32,984 nt of DNA, taken from Deltaproteobacteria bacterium. Its GTDB lineage: Bacteria > Desulfobacterota > Desulfobacteria > Desulfobacterales > JAFDDL01. Shown piece by piece: positions 14,573 to 24,159 of this stretch; positions within the stretch are counted from its first letter, which is position 1; each line of letters begins with the position of its first letter. Location: positions 1 through 32,984 of the forward strand of contig JAFDDL010000002.1 in NCBI GenBank assembly GCA_019310865.1, read 5' to 3'. The position numbers and the translations under genes were made by a program. The notes beneath the pieces are model-generated. The model saw nothing but the letters and a program-made list of their open reading frames with translations. It ran no database searches and had not been told where the DNA came from.

Positions 14573-15796
14573 ATGCCATTTGAAACTGTCGTACTGATTA
14601 TCGGTTATATTTTTGGGTTTTACATGGCCTGGAATATCGGTGCCAACGACGTGGCCAATTCCATGGCGTCTGCGGTGGGTGCCAAAGCCATTACGATCCG
14701 GCAGGCCATATTCATAGCCGGTACCTTGAACATACTGGGGGCGACTTTTATCGGCACCCATGTTACCAACACCATCCGCAAAGGGATTGTTTCCACCGAG
14801 ATACTGACAGACCCTCATATAGTGCTCATCGGCGCTCTCTCGGCGCTTCTGGCTTCGGCGCTCTGGGTCAGCTTTGCAACATGGAAATCTCTGCCGGTAT
14901 CCACCACCCATTCCATCGTGGGGGCCATGATTGGGTTTGGAATCATGGCTGGCGGTTTTTCCGTGATTAGCTGGGGAAAGCTTGGCGCTGTTGTCTTGAG
15001 CTGGGTGATCTCGCCGGTTTTCAGTCTGGTGATTGCCTTTTGCATGTTGAAATTTATCATCAAGGCTATCCTTTCCCGAAAGGATCCGTTTGCGAGCGCC
15101 TTGAAATTGTCTCCGGTTTTTGTGGGGATGACAATATTTGTGGTGGCCCTTTCCTTTCTATTCAAAACCCCGCTGGGGAAAAAAATGGCTGTCAGTACAC
15201 CCATGGCGCTTGCAATTGCCCTTGTGTTGGCAACGGTTTTAGGGATCTGGGCGCGGAAACTGATTGTTAGATTTTTAGGCAGCCGCCGGTCCGGAGTCGA
15301 AGATATATTCAAGCACATCCAGATCGGGACGGCCTGCTATGTAGCCCTGGCTCAGGGGGCCAATGACGTGGCCAATGCCATCGGCCCCCTTGCGGTCATC
15401 TATTTCCTTGTCAAAACCGGCGGTGTTGGCGTCGAGGTGCCGGTTCCCATGTTCCTGCTCTTTTTCGGGGGTATCGGCATTGCCTGCGGCATCGCCATGG
15501 CCGGCCACCGGGTCATGGACACTGTGGGGACGAAGATCACCACGCTGAGCAACACCCGCGGTTTTTCAGTAGAGTTTGCTGCCGCGACAACGGTATTGAT
15601 CGCATCCAAAATGGGGCTTCCGGTATCGACCACCCATGCGGCCGTCGGCGGGGTGTTGGGGGTGGGTCTGGCCCGGGGGCTGGAAGCCATCAATTTTAGC
15701 ATTGTGTTTCGAATTATGGTATATTGGGTACTGACGGTACCGGCTGCGGCCATCACAAGTATGGTGATATTTAAAATACTTCATTTCCTTCTGTGA
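14573..15796 (+). CDS. pit: PiT-family low-affinity inorganic phosphate transporter
   Basis: A 407-residue inner-membrane transporter. The family moves phosphate, usually as a metal-phosphate complex, with H+ or Na+. The protein shows the diagnostic duplicated signature: WNIGANDVANSMASAVG near residue 22 and AQGANDVANAIGPLAVIY near residue 262, each in one half of an internal repeat. The matching second motifs PVSTTHSIVGAMIGFG and PVSTTHAAVGGVLGVG are also present in both halves. About ten hydrophobic helices can be seen. The ATG at 14573 has only a weak ribosome site (GAGCG). The DUF47 gene follows after 36 bases, the usual partner of PiT transporters. Confidence 0.92.
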   Translation: MPFETVVLIIGYIFGFYMAWNIGANDVANSMASAVGAKAITIRQAIFIAGTLNILGATFIGTHVTNTIRKGIVSTEILTDPHIVLIGALSALLASALWVSFATWKSLPVSTTHSIVGAMIGFGIMAGGFSVISWGKLGAVVLSWVISPVFSLVIAFCMLKFIIKAILSRKDPFASALKLSPVFVGMTIFVVALSFLFKTPLGKKMAVSTPMALAIALVLATVLGIWARKLIVRFLGSRRSGVEDIFKHIQIGTACYVALAQGANDVANAIGPLAVIYFLVKTGGVGVEVPVPMFLLFFGGIGIACGIAMAGHRVMDTVGTKITTLSNTRGFSVEFAAATTVLIASKMGLPVSTTHAAVGGVLGVGLARGLEAINFSIVFRIMVYWVLTVPAAAITSMVIFKILHFLL

Positions 15797-15832
15797 GTAT
15801 GACCGTTTTTCAGTAGGAGAAAAGGAGAAAAT

Positions 15833-16501
15833 ATGCGAATTCCCTTTCTGTCATTGTTCATGACCTCTCCCTTTGATGGCCTTCAGGCACATGCGGAAAA
15901 GACCAAGGAATGTGCCTGGGCATTCCAGAAGGCCGTCGAGTGTTACATGTCCAGAAAATGTGACGACTTTGAATCGATAAGACAGGAAGTTGTCCGAATA
16001 GAACGTGAGGCCGATGCGATCAAGCGACGGATCCGCGGCCATCTGCCCAAAGGGACCTTGATGGTTGTAGATAAATTTCAGGTGTTCAGATATCTTAAGG
16101 AACAGGATAATGTTGTGGACGCCGTCAAGGCATCACTGGATTGGATGTCCTACCGCGTTGATCCGGGTGTGCCGGAGGTATTTGAAAAGGAGTTGTTTCT
16201 CCTGGTGGATGCCATCATCGACCCCATCGAAGAGCTGCACCGCATGGTTGTTGAAGCGCGGGCGTATTTCTCAAATTTTTCTGAAAAACAACGGGTTAAA
16301 GTTAAAGACATCATTCGGAAACTGCGCGAAAAAGAACATGAAGCCGATCAACTGGAAGCGTCGATCAAGCAAAAAGCCTTCGTGATGGACCTCGATCCCA
16401 TCACGGTTTTCCATATGGTCAAGCTGGCGGAAAAAATCGGATCCATAGCGGATCATGCTGAAAATGCCGGTGATATGATGCGCGCCATGGTTGCCCGTTA
16501 A
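15833..16501 (+). CDS. DUF47 (PhoU-like) regulator of PiT transport
   Basis: A 222-residue helical, soluble protein of the DUF47/PhoU-like family (TIGR00153 type). Proteins of this family are encoded next to PiT transporters and are thought to control phosphate uptake. Family features are the start [29 protein letters not shown], the repeated acidic helix [24 protein letters not shown] (about 55-78) and, in the second half, [21 protein letters not shown]. These E(x)2-3EAD segments are the PhoU-type metal-binding helices. The ribosome site AAGGAG lies just before the ATG. It is co-transcribed with pit and may read through to ilvD. Confidence 0.9.
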   Translation: MRIPFLSLFMTSPFDGLQAHAEKTKECAWAFQKAVECYMSRKCDDFESIRQEVVRIEREADAIKRRIRGHLPKGTLMVVDKFQVFRYLKEQDNVVDAVKASLDWMSYRVDPGVPEVFEKELFLLVDAIIDPIEELHRMVVEARAYFSNFSEKQRVKVKDIIRKLREKEHEADQLEASIKQKAFVMDLDPITVFHMVKLAEKIGSIADHAENAGDMMRAMVAR

Positions 16502-16589
16502 CAGCGCATATGATTCGTCAGAGCAATTTCGGGAAGCTGAAATGGAAATAATTGCAGGTCGCTGTCTATCCTGCAATCGGGAGATAAAC

Positions 16590-18347
16590 ATGAGTCAGCA
16601 AGACAAGCAAAAAGTTCCCTTTGTCAACGAAGGCATCGAAAATATTCGAAAACACGGAAGCCGAATTCTAACAGAGGGAAAAACCCGGCATCCGGTGGCA
16701 TCTTTAATGAAGGCAGCCGGCATTATCGGATCCATGGAGGGACTAAAAAAGCCCTTTGTGACCATTATCAATTCCCACACCACACATATTCCGGGACATG
16801 CTCACCTGCATATACTGGGAGACATATTGCGCCGGGAACTCGAGGGGCTTGGTTTTAACGTCTGGTATGCCAATATCGGCGGCGCCATCTGCGACGGGAT
16901 CGCCATGGGGCATTTCGGAATGAAATACTCCCTGCCGTCCCGGGAGCTGATCACCGATCAAATCGAGTCGGTCATCATCGCCCATCCGCCGGATGCGTGG
17001 ATCGGGATCGGCAATTGTGATAAGATCGGCCCTGGCATGCTCAACGCCATGGCCCGGCTCAATATTCCGGCGGTCTATGTCTCCGGTGGGCCCATGCTGG
17101 CCGGCCGGGCCGGTGGTGACCTTATAACCGTATACGAGGGGCTTGGCAAACAGGCCTCCGGCGCCTTGACCGAACAACAGATGGACGAACTGGCCGAAAC
17201 GAGCTGCCCGGGATGTGGATCGTGTGCCGGGATGTTTACGGCCAATTCAATGAATTGCCTGGCCGAAGTTGTGGGACTGGCCCTGCCGGGCAATGGGACC
17301 ATCACGGCAGAGGTGTGGGCGGATGAGGCAAAAACCTTGACCAAGCTCAATCCGGAACGAATTGAACTGGTTAAGGCCTCTGCGCATGCGCTTAAACGGT
17401 GCCTGGATGAAAACCGTCGTCCGCTCGATATTATCACACTGGCAGCCATCGACAACGCCTTTGTTGCCGATATGGCCATGGGTGGCAGCACCAATACGGT
17501 ACTGCATACCCTGGCCCTGGCCAACGCCGCCGGGATCACATACGACCTGGACCGGATTAATTCCCTGTCCCTGGAAACCCCGTGTATCTGCAAGGTATCG
17601 CCATCACGGCCCGAGGTGCATTTGGAAGATGTCCATGTCCAAGGTGGTATCCCGGCTATCTTAAAGGAGATCGCCGAAAACAGTGGACGATTGGCCCCTG
17701 ATTCTCTGACGGTGAGTGGAACGCTGGGCGCTGCCATATCGGCTGCCGCTCCTCCTGACGGGGATGTTATCCGGACTGTTGAAACCCCGTTTAGCAAAGA
17801 GGGGGGGCTGGCGGTGTTGTTTGGCAACCTGGCGCCGGATGGGGCTGTCGTGAAAGTTGCCGGCGTTCCCGCAGACATGATGGTGTTTGAGGGTCCGGCG
17901 GTGATTTACGAATCCCAGGAGGCGGCATTGTCCGGCATTTTAGACGGGGCAGTCAAGGACGGAGATGTTGTGGTGATTCGATATGAGGGGCCAAAGGGCG
18001 GTCCCGGCATGCAGGAGATGCTGGCGCCCACGGCCGCTATTTCCGGTTCGGATCTTAAAGTGGCCCTCATCACAGACGGCCGGTATTCCGGTGGCACCCG
18101 GGGGCTATGCATTGGCCATGTCTCGCCGGAGGCGGCTGCCGGCGGTCCCATCGCCGCTGTCCAGACAGGGGATCGAATCCGCATCGATGCCGGCCGACGA
18201 AGCCTTGAGTTATGGGTCGGTTCAGACGAAATTGCCCGCCGTCTTGAAAACCTGCCGGCCTTTGAGCCAAAAGTGAAACGCGGTTGGCTGGCGCGGTATC
18301 TTGCCCATGTGACATCGGCCGACAGGGGGGCTGTTTTTGATATATAG
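16590..18347 (+). CDS. ilvD: Dihydroxy-acid dehydratase
   Basis: A 585-residue enzyme that dehydrates 2,3-dihydroxy-3-methylbutanoate (and the methylpentanoate) in valine, leucine and isoleucine synthesis. The ATG at 16590 was chosen because GGGAG lies seven bases before it; a longer open frame reaches into the DUF47 gene and lacks family sequence. The motifs AICDG (Cys101), [11 protein letters not shown] (Cys143, Lys145) and [21 protein letters not shown] (Cys206-212 region) are the cluster and active-site elements. The segment IPGHAHL replaces the PCN-type segment of [2Fe-2S] enzymes. This points to the oxygen-labile [4Fe-4S] type of Escherichia coli, as expected for an anaerobe. The gene converges with serC. 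Confidence 0.95.
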   Translation: MSQQDKQKVPFVNEGIENIRKHGSRILTEGKTRHPVASLMKAAGIIGSMEGLKKPFVTIINSHTTHIPGHAHLHILGDILRRELEGLGFNVWYANIGGAICDGIAMGHFGMKYSLPSRELITDQIESVIIAHPPDAWIGIGNCDKIGPGMLNAMARLNIPAVYVSGGPMLAGRAGGDLITVYEGLGKQASGALTEQQMDELAETSCPGCGSCAGMFTANSMNCLAEVVGLALPGNGTITAEVWADEAKTLTKLNPERIELVKASAHALKRCLDENRRPLDIITLAAIDNAFVADMAMGGSTNTVLHTLALANAAGITYDLDRINSLSLETPCICKVSPSRPEVHLEDVHVQGGIPAILKEIAENSGRLAPDSLTVSGTLGAAISAAAPPDGDVIRTVETPFSKEGGLAVLFGNLAPDGAVVKVAGVPADMMVFEGPAVIYESQEAALSGILDGAVKDGDVVVIRYEGPKGGPGMQEMLAPTAAISGSDLKVALITDGRYSGGTRGLCIGHVSPEAAAGGPIAAVQTGDRIRIDAGRRSLELWVGSDEIARRLENLPAFEPKVKRGWLARYLAHVTSADRGAVFDI

Positions 18348-18381
18348 GGCTCGCGTTGGAAAGCGAACCGATAGCAATCCC

Positions 18382-19470
18382 TTACCCGTTTTCTTTTTCA
18401 AAGGTTTTCATGAAATCAACCAGCGCTGTCACGGCTTCAAGGGCCGTGGGGTTATAAATGGATGCCCGGCACCCGCCGACGCTACGATGTCCCTTTAATC
18501 CGCCGAAACCGTTTTCAAGTGCTGTTTCAATGAACTTTTTTTCCAGATCTTCATTCGGGAGCCTGAATGTGACGTTCATGCAAGACCGGCTATCGGTGTC
18601 GGCCGTACCCCGATAAAAATCGCCGGCGTCGAGAAAACCGTATATTCGATCTGCCTTTTGGCGATTGATACCAGCCATTTTTTCCAAACCGCCCACATCC
18701 TCCTCCAGCCACTTGAGCACCTGTTGAACCGTATAAATGGCAAAACACGGTGGGGTATTGTACATGGAGTTCTTGGCGGCAAAGGTAGTGTATTTCAGCA
18801 TGGTGGGCAGCTGATTCGGCACCCTGTCCAGCATGTCCTTTCGGACAACCACCAGACAAACGCCGGCGGGACCCATGTTTTTCTGTGCACCGGCATAAAT
18901 CATACCAAAGGGTTTGGGATCGAGTGGGCGGCAGAAGATGTCCGAGGACATGTCCGCCACCAGCGGAATGCCACCGGTATCCGGCATTGTGGCCCACTGG
19001 GTGCCCTTGATGGTGTTGTTGGAGGTGATATGAACATATGCGGCTCCGGGATCAAAGGCGATATCTCGGGGGATATAGCAATAATCCCTGTCTTCAGACG
19101 AGGCCGCTACGCGCACTGTTTTGTTCTGGATCTGTGCCTCTTTGATGGCTTTGGTCGACCAGGTTCCGGTATCGATGTAGTCTGCGGATTGACCATCGGG
19201 CAAAAGATTCATGGGAATCATGTAAAACTGGGCGCTGGCACCGCCTTGCATGAACAGGACTTCAAAGTCATCGCTGATGCCCAATAGCCGCTTCACCCGA
19301 TCCAGCGCATCGTTGATGATGTCGTCGAACCATTTGGACCGATGGCTGATTTCCATAACCGACATACCGCAGCCTTCGTAGTCGAGAAGGGATGCTTGAA
19401 TTTTTTCAAGCACCGGCTGGGGCAGTGCGGATGGGCCCGCATTAAAATTGAAAATTCGATTGGTGGCCAT
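18382..19470 (-). CDS. serC: Phosphoserine aminotransferase
   Basis: A 362-residue PLP enzyme that makes 3-phosphoserine from 3-phosphohydroxypyruvate and glutamate in serine synthesis; it may also serve pyridoxal synthesis. It starts with the family sequence FNFNAGPSALPQPVLEK. GGASAQF (76-82) binds the cofactor phosphate and Lys197 in YAGAQKNMGPAG is the Schiff-base lysine. The C-terminal GLKGHRSVGGCRASIYNP is also diagnostic. Its length equals that of the family. AAGGAG precedes the ATG. It lies after the rpsI terminator on the same strand and ends 34 bases from the convergent ilvD. Confidence 0.97.
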   Translation of the reverse strand: MATNRIFNFNAGPSALPQPVLEKIQASLLDYEGCGMSVMEISHRSKWFDDIINDALDRVKRLLGISDDFEVLFMQGGASAQFYMIPMNLLPDGQSADYIDTGTWSTKAIKEAQIQNKTVRVAASSEDRDYCYIPRDIAFDPGAAYVHITSNNTIKGTQWATMPDTGGIPLVADMSSDIFCRPLDPKPFGMIYAGAQKNMGPAGVCLVVVRKDMLDRVPNQLPTMLKYTTFAAKNSMYNTPPCFAIYTVQQVLKWLEEDVGGLEKMAGINRQKADRIYGFLDAGDFYRGTADTDSRSCMNVTFRLPNEDLEKKFIETALENGFGGLKGHRSVGGCRASIYNPTALEAVTALVDFMKTFEKENG

Positions 19471-19517
19471 ATTGCTCTCCTTACCCGGTTTTTAAGTCAT
19501 TGGGCTGTATTAATGAA

Positions 19518-19547
19518 AAAGGGAATGAGGTTGCCCCCATTCCCTTT
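19518..19547 (-). terminator. Terminator after rpsI
   Basis: A perfect 10-bp stem (AAAGGGAATG/CATTCCCTTT) with a 10-base loop, followed on the minus strand by TTCATT. It lies 20 bases after the rpsI stop and before serC. Confidence 0.75.
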
Positions 19548-19567
19548 GAAATTGTCGACTATTCGGA

Positions 19568-19963
19568 TTAACGTTTGGAGAACTGGAATCTTGCCCGTGC
19601 AGAGCGCTGGCCGTATTTTTTCCGCTCCTTGGCTCTGGGATCCCGCCGGACAAATCCGGCCCGCTTGAGCTGTTTGCGTAGATCCGGATCCACCAGTAGC
19701 AGCGCCCGGGTGATACCATGGCGAATGGCGCCGGCCTGGCCGGTCAGTCCGCCACCACAGACACTGACACGAATGTCGAAGGAATCACGCGTATTGGTCA
19801 GTACCAGAGGTTGCGTCAAGACGATTTTGGCTGTTTCCGTTGAGAAATAATTATCCATCGACCGTCCGTTTATCATGATATCCCCCCTGCCGGGCGTCAA
19901 CCATGTTTTGGCGGTGGAGCTTTTGCGTCTGCCGGTTGCGTAGTATGTATTTTCTCTCGTCAT
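19568..19963 (-). CDS. rpsI: Ribosomal protein S9
   Basis: A 131-residue protein of the 30S subunit. The start [28 protein letters not shown] and the end [24 protein letters not shown] (basic tail that reaches the decoding site) are diagnostic. [20 protein letters not shown] is the central signature. It follows rplM by 34 bases, the usual L13-S9 operon. Confidence 0.98.
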   Translation of the reverse strand: MTRENTYYATGRRKSSTAKTWLTPGRGDIMINGRSMDNYFSTETAKIVLTQPLVLTNTRDSFDIRVSVCGGGLTGQAGAIRHGITRALLLVDPDLRKQLKRAGFVRRDPRAKERKKYGQRSARARFQFSKR

Positions 19964-19997
19964 TTAACACCCCGATATGATATTTGAAAAAGACAGT

Positions 19998-20435
19998 CTA
20001 ATTAAGTTCCAACGGTTTCGGCTGCTGGGCACTATGCGGATGATCGGTGCCGGAATACACTTTTAGTTTTTTGAAAATTTTTCGACCGAGACGATTTTTT
20101 GGAAGCATCCCCTTTACCGCGAATCGGATCAAGTCTTCCGGGCGTTTTTCCAAAAGCTTTCTGGCCGTGATCGATTTGATGCTCCCAATATAGCCGCTGT
20201 GCCGGTAATAGGTTTTTTGATCCAGCTTCCGGCCGCTCAGCACGATTTTATCTGCATTAATGACCACCACACTGTCACCGCAGTCTACGTGTGGCGTAAA
20301 CATGGGGTTGTGTTTGCCCCTTAGATGGGTGGCGATAACGGTGGCCAGTCTGCCAAGAACGGCCCCTTGCGCATCCACGACCCACCATTTGTCTTGTTGG
20401 TCACTTGATTTGGCGCTATATGTGTATTTTTTCAC
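19998..20435 (-). CDS. rplM: Ribosomal protein L13
   Basis: A 145-residue protein of the 50S subunit. [26 protein letters not shown], the [14 protein letters not shown] segment and [21 protein letters not shown] are family signatures. The start is a GTG at 20435 with a good ribosome site (GAGGAG); the encoded start KKYTYSAK fits the family. First gene of the rplM-rpsI operon. Confidence 0.98.
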   Translation of the reverse strand: MKKYTYSAKSSDQQDKWWVVDAQGAVLGRLATVIATHLRGKHNPMFTPHVDCGDSVVVINADKIVLSGRKLDQKTYYRHSGYIGSIKSITARKLLEKRPEDLIRFAVKGMLPKNRLGRKIFKKLKVYSGTDHPHSAQQPKPLELN

Positions 20436-20465
20436 GTCACACTCCTCTTATGTAAGAATCTGGCA

Positions 20466-20494
20466 GTACTAATCGATTATTCAAGGCATGTCAA
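20466..20494 (-). promoter_or_regulatory. Candidate sigma70 promoter of rplM-rpsI
   Basis: Minus strand: a perfect -35 TTGACA (20489-20494), a 17-base gap, then a weak -10 TAGTAC (20466-20471). It lies about 30 bases before the rplM start and its -35 touches the stop of the radical SAM gene. Confidence 0.45.
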
Positions 20495-21855
20495 GGGAAA
20501 AATCTCCCCTGATTATCACCTGAAACTTGGTTTTTAAGGTGCGACAGGATCTGCCACGAAAAACCGTCCGGGTTGCATGGTGAAATGGCATTATTGGAGA
20601 AAATCGGATCTGAATTCAAATCGTAACGAGACGCTGAAACAGCCCGTGGCCACATTCGGGTATGGGGGATGGGGGTATAATGTGCCAGAATCGGTGTGAT
20701 CCCGCTTTCCTTGACGATGCGGATTGACCTTTCAACAGCCGCGAGTGGTTGATCCGGAAGCCCCGCCAGTAAATACGCGCCAATCTGCTCCTTTTTAAAA
20801 CCGGCGTCGTGCAGGCAGGAAACAGCACGCCTGAACTCGGTTTCGGTCACCTTGCCGTCCAGGTGAGTCCGATCCTGAAAATTGGCGGTTTCCAGCCCCA
20901 GGCGCAGGGTTTGAAAGCCTGCATGATACATCAATTTTGCCGTTTCATTGGAAATGCCGCGAATATGCAGCGCATTGGGTGTGTGAAACCGAACCGGCAG
21001 ACCGGTTGCGATGATTTTTTCGAACAAATGCATGGCATGGGTTTCCGGATCCACGAGCAATGCGTCATCATAAAAGACGAAATCCTGGACACCCTGTCGT
21101 CGATGCCAGTATTCGATTTCAGTGACAACCCGATCCGGGCTGCGCACCTTGCGGCCGGTAAATAAATATCCGGATGCGCAGTAGGCGCAGGAAAAAGGAC
21201 ATCCCTTGGATGTGAGCAGCGGTACGAACGGAATTTTTCGCTGTAGGTTCAAGGCTGGATAGGGGTATGTGTCCAAATCGTCCGGATCAAATTCGGGCTT
21301 AATGGAAACCCGGGTATATCGCTGTGCCAGAGACAGAATATTGGCTTCGCCCGGACCGCTGACAATTTCATCGGCACCGGTATGTTTTCGGGCGTGATCG
21401 GCACACAAGGTGGCGTAAATGCCGCCCAGGATGATCGGAACATTCGGGAATATGGTACGGATATGCGCTACGGTTTCGGTTATGCCCGGATACCAGTAGG
21501 TCATTATGGATGTGACCAGGATCAGATCCGGTGTCCGTGTCGATTCCAGATCTTCTCGAAACCATGCCGGCAGCACACCATAACGGGAAAAGGTGCGCTT
21601 CACATCGGATATACAATCCGGCGTGGGAATGGGTGTTTTATGATAAGAACCGCGACCGAACCTGGCACCAACCGTTGTTTTTTTCCCCTTTGGATGAAAC
21701 CGATCCAGGCAGTCGATGTAGGACGTAGCAAATCCATGCGACCTGAGAATTCCCGCCAGGATCAGAAGTCCCAGGGGCCTTGCCCAGAAATCATAGGCTG
21801 CAAAATCATGAATCCAGGGATTCACCAGCAGTATATGAGGCATATTTTTCGTCAC
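20491..21855 (-). CDS. B12-binding-domain radical SAM protein
   Basis: A 454-residue protein. Residues 5-180 look like a cobalamin-binding fold (HILLVNPW, LGLLILAGILRSHGF, ILVTSIMTYWYPG, PIILGGIYATL), though the DxHxxG motif was not seen. Residues about 208-400 are a radical SAM domain with C219, C223 and C226 (GCPFSCAYCAS) to hold the [4Fe-4S] cluster. FVFYDDALL and LRLGLETAN follow as typical strands. The likely start is a GTG at 21855 (an ATG at 21843 is possible); neither has a strong ribosome site. The gene begins 15 bases after ahbB. Its substrate is unknown. B12-radical SAM enzymes methylate or rearrange carbon centres, and the ahbB neighbour raises a tetrapyrrole role without proving it. 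Confidence 0.8.
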   Translation of the reverse strand: MTKNMPHILLVNPWIHDFAAYDFWARPLGLLILAGILRSHGFATSYIDCLDRFHPKGKKTTVGARFGRGSYHKTPIPTPDCISDVKRTFSRYGVLPAWFREDLESTRTPDLILVTSIMTYWYPGITETVAHIRTIFPNVPIILGGIYATLCADHARKHTGADEIVSGPGEANILSLAQRYTRVSIKPEFDPDDLDTYPYPALNLQRKIPFVPLLTSKGCPFSCAYCASGYLFTGRKVRSPDRVVTEIEYWHRRQGVQDFVFYDDALLVDPETHAMHLFEKIIATGLPVRFHTPNALHIRGISNETAKLMYHAGFQTLRLGLETANFQDRTHLDGKVTETEFRRAVSCLHDAGFKKEQIGAYLLAGLPDQPLAAVERSIRIVKESGITPILAHYTPIPHTRMWPRAVSASRYDLNSDPIFSNNAISPCNPDGFSWQILSHLKNQVSGDNQGRFFP

Positions 21856-21870
21856 GAAGATATGTTGGGA

Positions 21871-22350
21871 TTAATCGATGTCATCAGTTGGAAAGTAGAC
21901 CATGGACGTTTTTTTCAGCTCTTTACGACTGAACAGCAGCCGGTACGTTTCAATCTCGGCTGTCTGGGCCATTTCCCGGGCGGTGTCCAGGCATTCGGCC
22001 TCATTTTTCGCATGGATCATGGTATACAGGTTGTACGGCCACTGGTGGGTCGGATTTCTTCGATAACAATGGGATACCGCCTTAAATGATGCCAGGGTGC
22101 GTCCGACGGCTTCGATGCGCTCTTCATCCACCTGCCAGGCCGCCATGGCATTGGCTGAATACCCGGATCGCTGGTGGCGAAGTGTTGCACCAAAACGCCT
22201 GATGATGCCATCGTCGCAAAGCGTTTGCAGTTTCTCCAGCAGACCTGCCTCTGCCATGCCGATGGCACGGGCGATTTCCCGGTATGGGCGCTGAGTGAGC
22301 GGAATGCTCGCCTGAACCGATCCGACAATTTTCTTTTCCAAGTCGTTCAT
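21871..22350 (-). CDS. ahbB: Siroheme decarboxylase subunit, AhbB-type (Lrp/AsnC-like)
   Basis: A 159-residue protein with an Lrp-like helix-turn-helix N-terminus (REIARAIGMAEAGLLEKLQTLCDDGIIRRFGATLRHQRSGY) and a RAM-like C-terminal half. The segment VSHCYRRNPTHQWPYNLYTMIHA is characteristic of the AhbB/NirD branch, which removes acetate carboxyl groups of siroheme to give didecarboxysiroheme. In sulfate reducers this is a step of the alternative haem pathway. AhbB normally pairs with AhbA, which is not in this window. No clear ribosome site precedes the ATG at 22350. It lies 65 bases after mtnA and 15 bases before the radical SAM gene. A regulatory Lrp-type role is the main alternative. Confidence 0.82.
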   Translation of the reverse strand: MNDLEKKIVGSVQASIPLTQRPYREIARAIGMAEAGLLEKLQTLCDDGIIRRFGATLRHQRSGYSANAMAAWQVDEERIEAVGRTLASFKAVSHCYRRNPTHQWPYNLYTMIHAKNEAECLDTAREMAQTAEIETYRLLFSRKELKKTSMVYFPTDDID

Positions 22351-22415
22351 AGTGGTAGGGTATAGAAGGATGCATCAAAAATGTCAACGTTTCGAGCCCT
22401 AAGGCCTCCTCAGCG

Positions 22416-23516
22416 CTATTTTTCCGGGAACAGGTTCCGAATGCCCTCTGCTGTGGCATTGCAAAGCCCCCGTTCGGTAATAAATCCGGTCACAAGCCGG
22501 GCCGGGGTGACGTCGAATGCATAATTACCGGCTGGACTATTCTCCGGCGGAACGAGAACCGCTTTTGGCGTCGATTGATCCAAACCATGGACAAACCGGA
22601 CCTCATCCGGATCCCGCTCTTCGATGGGGATATCCCGAAGGCCGTCTGCGATTCGCCAGTCGAAGGTGCTGGACGGAAGCGCCACATAAAAAGGAATATC
22701 GTTATCCCGGGCGGCCAATGCCTTTAGATAAGTCCCGATTTTGTTGGCAACATCGCCGGTGTACGTGGTTCGATCCGTTCCTACGATGACGATGTCCACC
22801 ATGCCGTGCTGCATGAGGTGGCCCCCGGCATTGTCGGTTACCACTGTATGGGCGATGCCGGATTTGCCCAACTCCCAGGCTGTCAGCCGGGCCCCCTGGT
22901 TTAAGGGGCGCGTTTCATCCACCCACACATGCAAATCGATTTTTTCCTCGGCTGCCACGTAAATCGGTGCCGTGGCGGTCCCGTATTCAATGCAGGCCAA
23001 CCATCCGGCATTGCAATGAGTGAGAATATTGACCGGACCACCCCCCTTGTTCTGGCTGATATGTCGAATGAGCGATACCCCGTGCTCTCCGATTTTTCGA
23101 CAATTTGCCGCTTCGGCTTCGGCAATTATACCGGCTTCGCGCAAGGCGGCGGTGGTTCTATCCCCGGCATTGGTATGATTGCAAAGCGCATCCTGCATCC
23201 GGTCGACGGCCCATGCCAAGTTAACGGCGGTGGGTCGCGCCAGGCGGATACGTTGACAGGCGTCTATAAAAACCGAGTCGGGAAAATTTTGCTGTTGACA
23301 GCCGCGGGCGGCCAGATAAACACCATAGGCGGCGGTGATACCGATCAGAGGCGCTCCGCGTACGTACATGTCGGCAATGGCCTTAATGGCATCTTCTGGT
23401 GTTTCAAGATCCACTACCACAAACTCATGGGGGAGTTTGCGTTGGTCGATGATTTTGACAAGACCGGATGACGTGTCCAGCCAGATCGGGCGCATGTTTT
23501 TTCCGTCAATGTTCAT
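22416..23516 (-). CDS. mtnA: Methylthioribose-1-phosphate isomerase
   Basis: A 366-residue enzyme that turns 5-methylthioribose 1-phosphate into methylthioribulose 1-phosphate, in salvage of methylthioadenosine made from S-adenosylmethionine. It has YVRGAPLIGITAAYGVY (51-67), catalytic Cys168 in THCNAGWLA and Asp248 in GTDRTTYTGDVANKIGTY. The canonical second motif reads GADRIxxNGDVANKIGTY; here Thr replaces some residues, but the Asp and GDVANKIGTY are kept. The ATG at 23516 has GAGGT close upstream. No other salvage gene (mtnB, mtnK) is in the window. It could belong to a shortened salvage route ending in an aldolase. Confidence 0.95.
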   Translation of the reverse strand: MNIDGKNMRPIWLDTSSGLVKIIDQRKLPHEFVVVDLETPEDAIKAIADMYVRGAPLIGITAAYGVYLAARGCQQQNFPDSVFIDACQRIRLARPTAVNLAWAVDRMQDALCNHTNAGDRTTAALREAGIIAEAEAANCRKIGEHGVSLIRHISQNKGGGPVNILTHCNAGWLACIEYGTATAPIYVAAEEKIDLHVWVDETRPLNQGARLTAWELGKSGIAHTVVTDNAGGHLMQHGMVDIVIVGTDRTTYTGDVANKIGTYLKALAARDNDIPFYVALPSSTFDWRIADGLRDIPIEERDPDEVRFVHGLDQSTPKAVLVPPENSPAGNYAFDVTPARLVTGFITERGLCNATAEGIRNLFPEK

Positions 23517-23862
23517 GGGACCTCATTGATAACAGGATTTACGATCGGCAGCCAGGTGGCGGTATGGGATTTCGCGGTCAATATAGCGCAGCTTTCCGGA
23601 AACCACAAATGCAGCCGGACGCACACGCGATTTCCCGACGCTACCATCGAAGCCGTTTCAAACACCTGTCAGATCTCAAGTGCCTGTGCATCGGTGGTGA
23701 AAGCGATTTGCGATTCCGGCCAGTCCGGCTCCGGTATCTCCGGCTTGGGAGGGTGGTTCGTGTGGTGATTGATTTGAAATGCCACCCAATGAGAACAGGT
23801 GTCGATGCCGGCAGGATGCCGGTTCGAAAGGTGTTTTAGTCTAAAATAGCTGTTTCCGGCTT
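23517..23862. other. Gene-poor region upstream of mtnA
   Basis: No convincing gene. A short minus-strand frame of 50 codons (23513-23665, GTG start) ends in an ATGA overlap with the mtnA start, but its sequence was not recognised and it has no ribosome site. Base composition looks coding-like, so this may be a decayed gene. Confidence 0.3.
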
Positions 23863-24159
23863 TTACAACCGCCAGGAGTCTTGTTTTTTTGAATCCAGGT
23901 AGAAGCCAAAAGGAATGATGTAGGCCGCCGGCCCTCCGACTAATGCAGCCACCCATTCAACCGACGTTCCTGTCGAGAACCCCCCGCTGATGATGCCCAC
24001 AAGAAAGAGCCAACCCACAACAAAAATGACAGAGAAAAGATGTACGATGCGTCTATCACTTTCGGGTCCGCTAAATGAGGAAATTACCATTTCTGAAATT
24101 GCATGCCTTCTTTTCATACGAATACCCGTCTCCATTAAATCGTTACCTGAGAATTTCAT
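23863..24159 (-). CDS. Small two-helix membrane protein
   Basis: A predicted protein of 98 residues with a charged N-terminal part (about 35 residues, MKRRHAISEM) and two membrane helices: IVHLFSVIFVVGWLFLVGIISGGF (about 38-61) and WVAALVGGPAAYIIPFGFYL (about 69-88), ending DSKKQDSWRL. The ATG at 24159 has a weak AGG ribosome site nine bases before it; the ATG at residue 9 is an alternative start. A strong sigma54-like promoter lies just upstream (24184-24200), which supports the gene being real. The family was not recognised. A small integral inner-membrane protein of unknown role. Confidence 0.55.
   Translation of the reverse strand: MKFSGNDLMETGIRMKRRHAISEMVISSFSGPESDRRIVHLFSVIFVVGWLFLVGIISGGFSTGTSVEWVAALVGGPAAYIIPFGFYLDSKKQDSWRL

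Noticed and set aside
17075..17878. A 267-codon minus-strand frame opposite ilvD
   Set aside because: The ilvD frame has intact cluster motifs; this frame is low-complexity Ser/Pro/Ala and typical of antisense to GC-rich coding DNA.
21382..22089. A 235-codon plus-strand frame across the radical SAM and ahbB genes
   Set aside because: It spans two real minus-strand genes and shows no domain.
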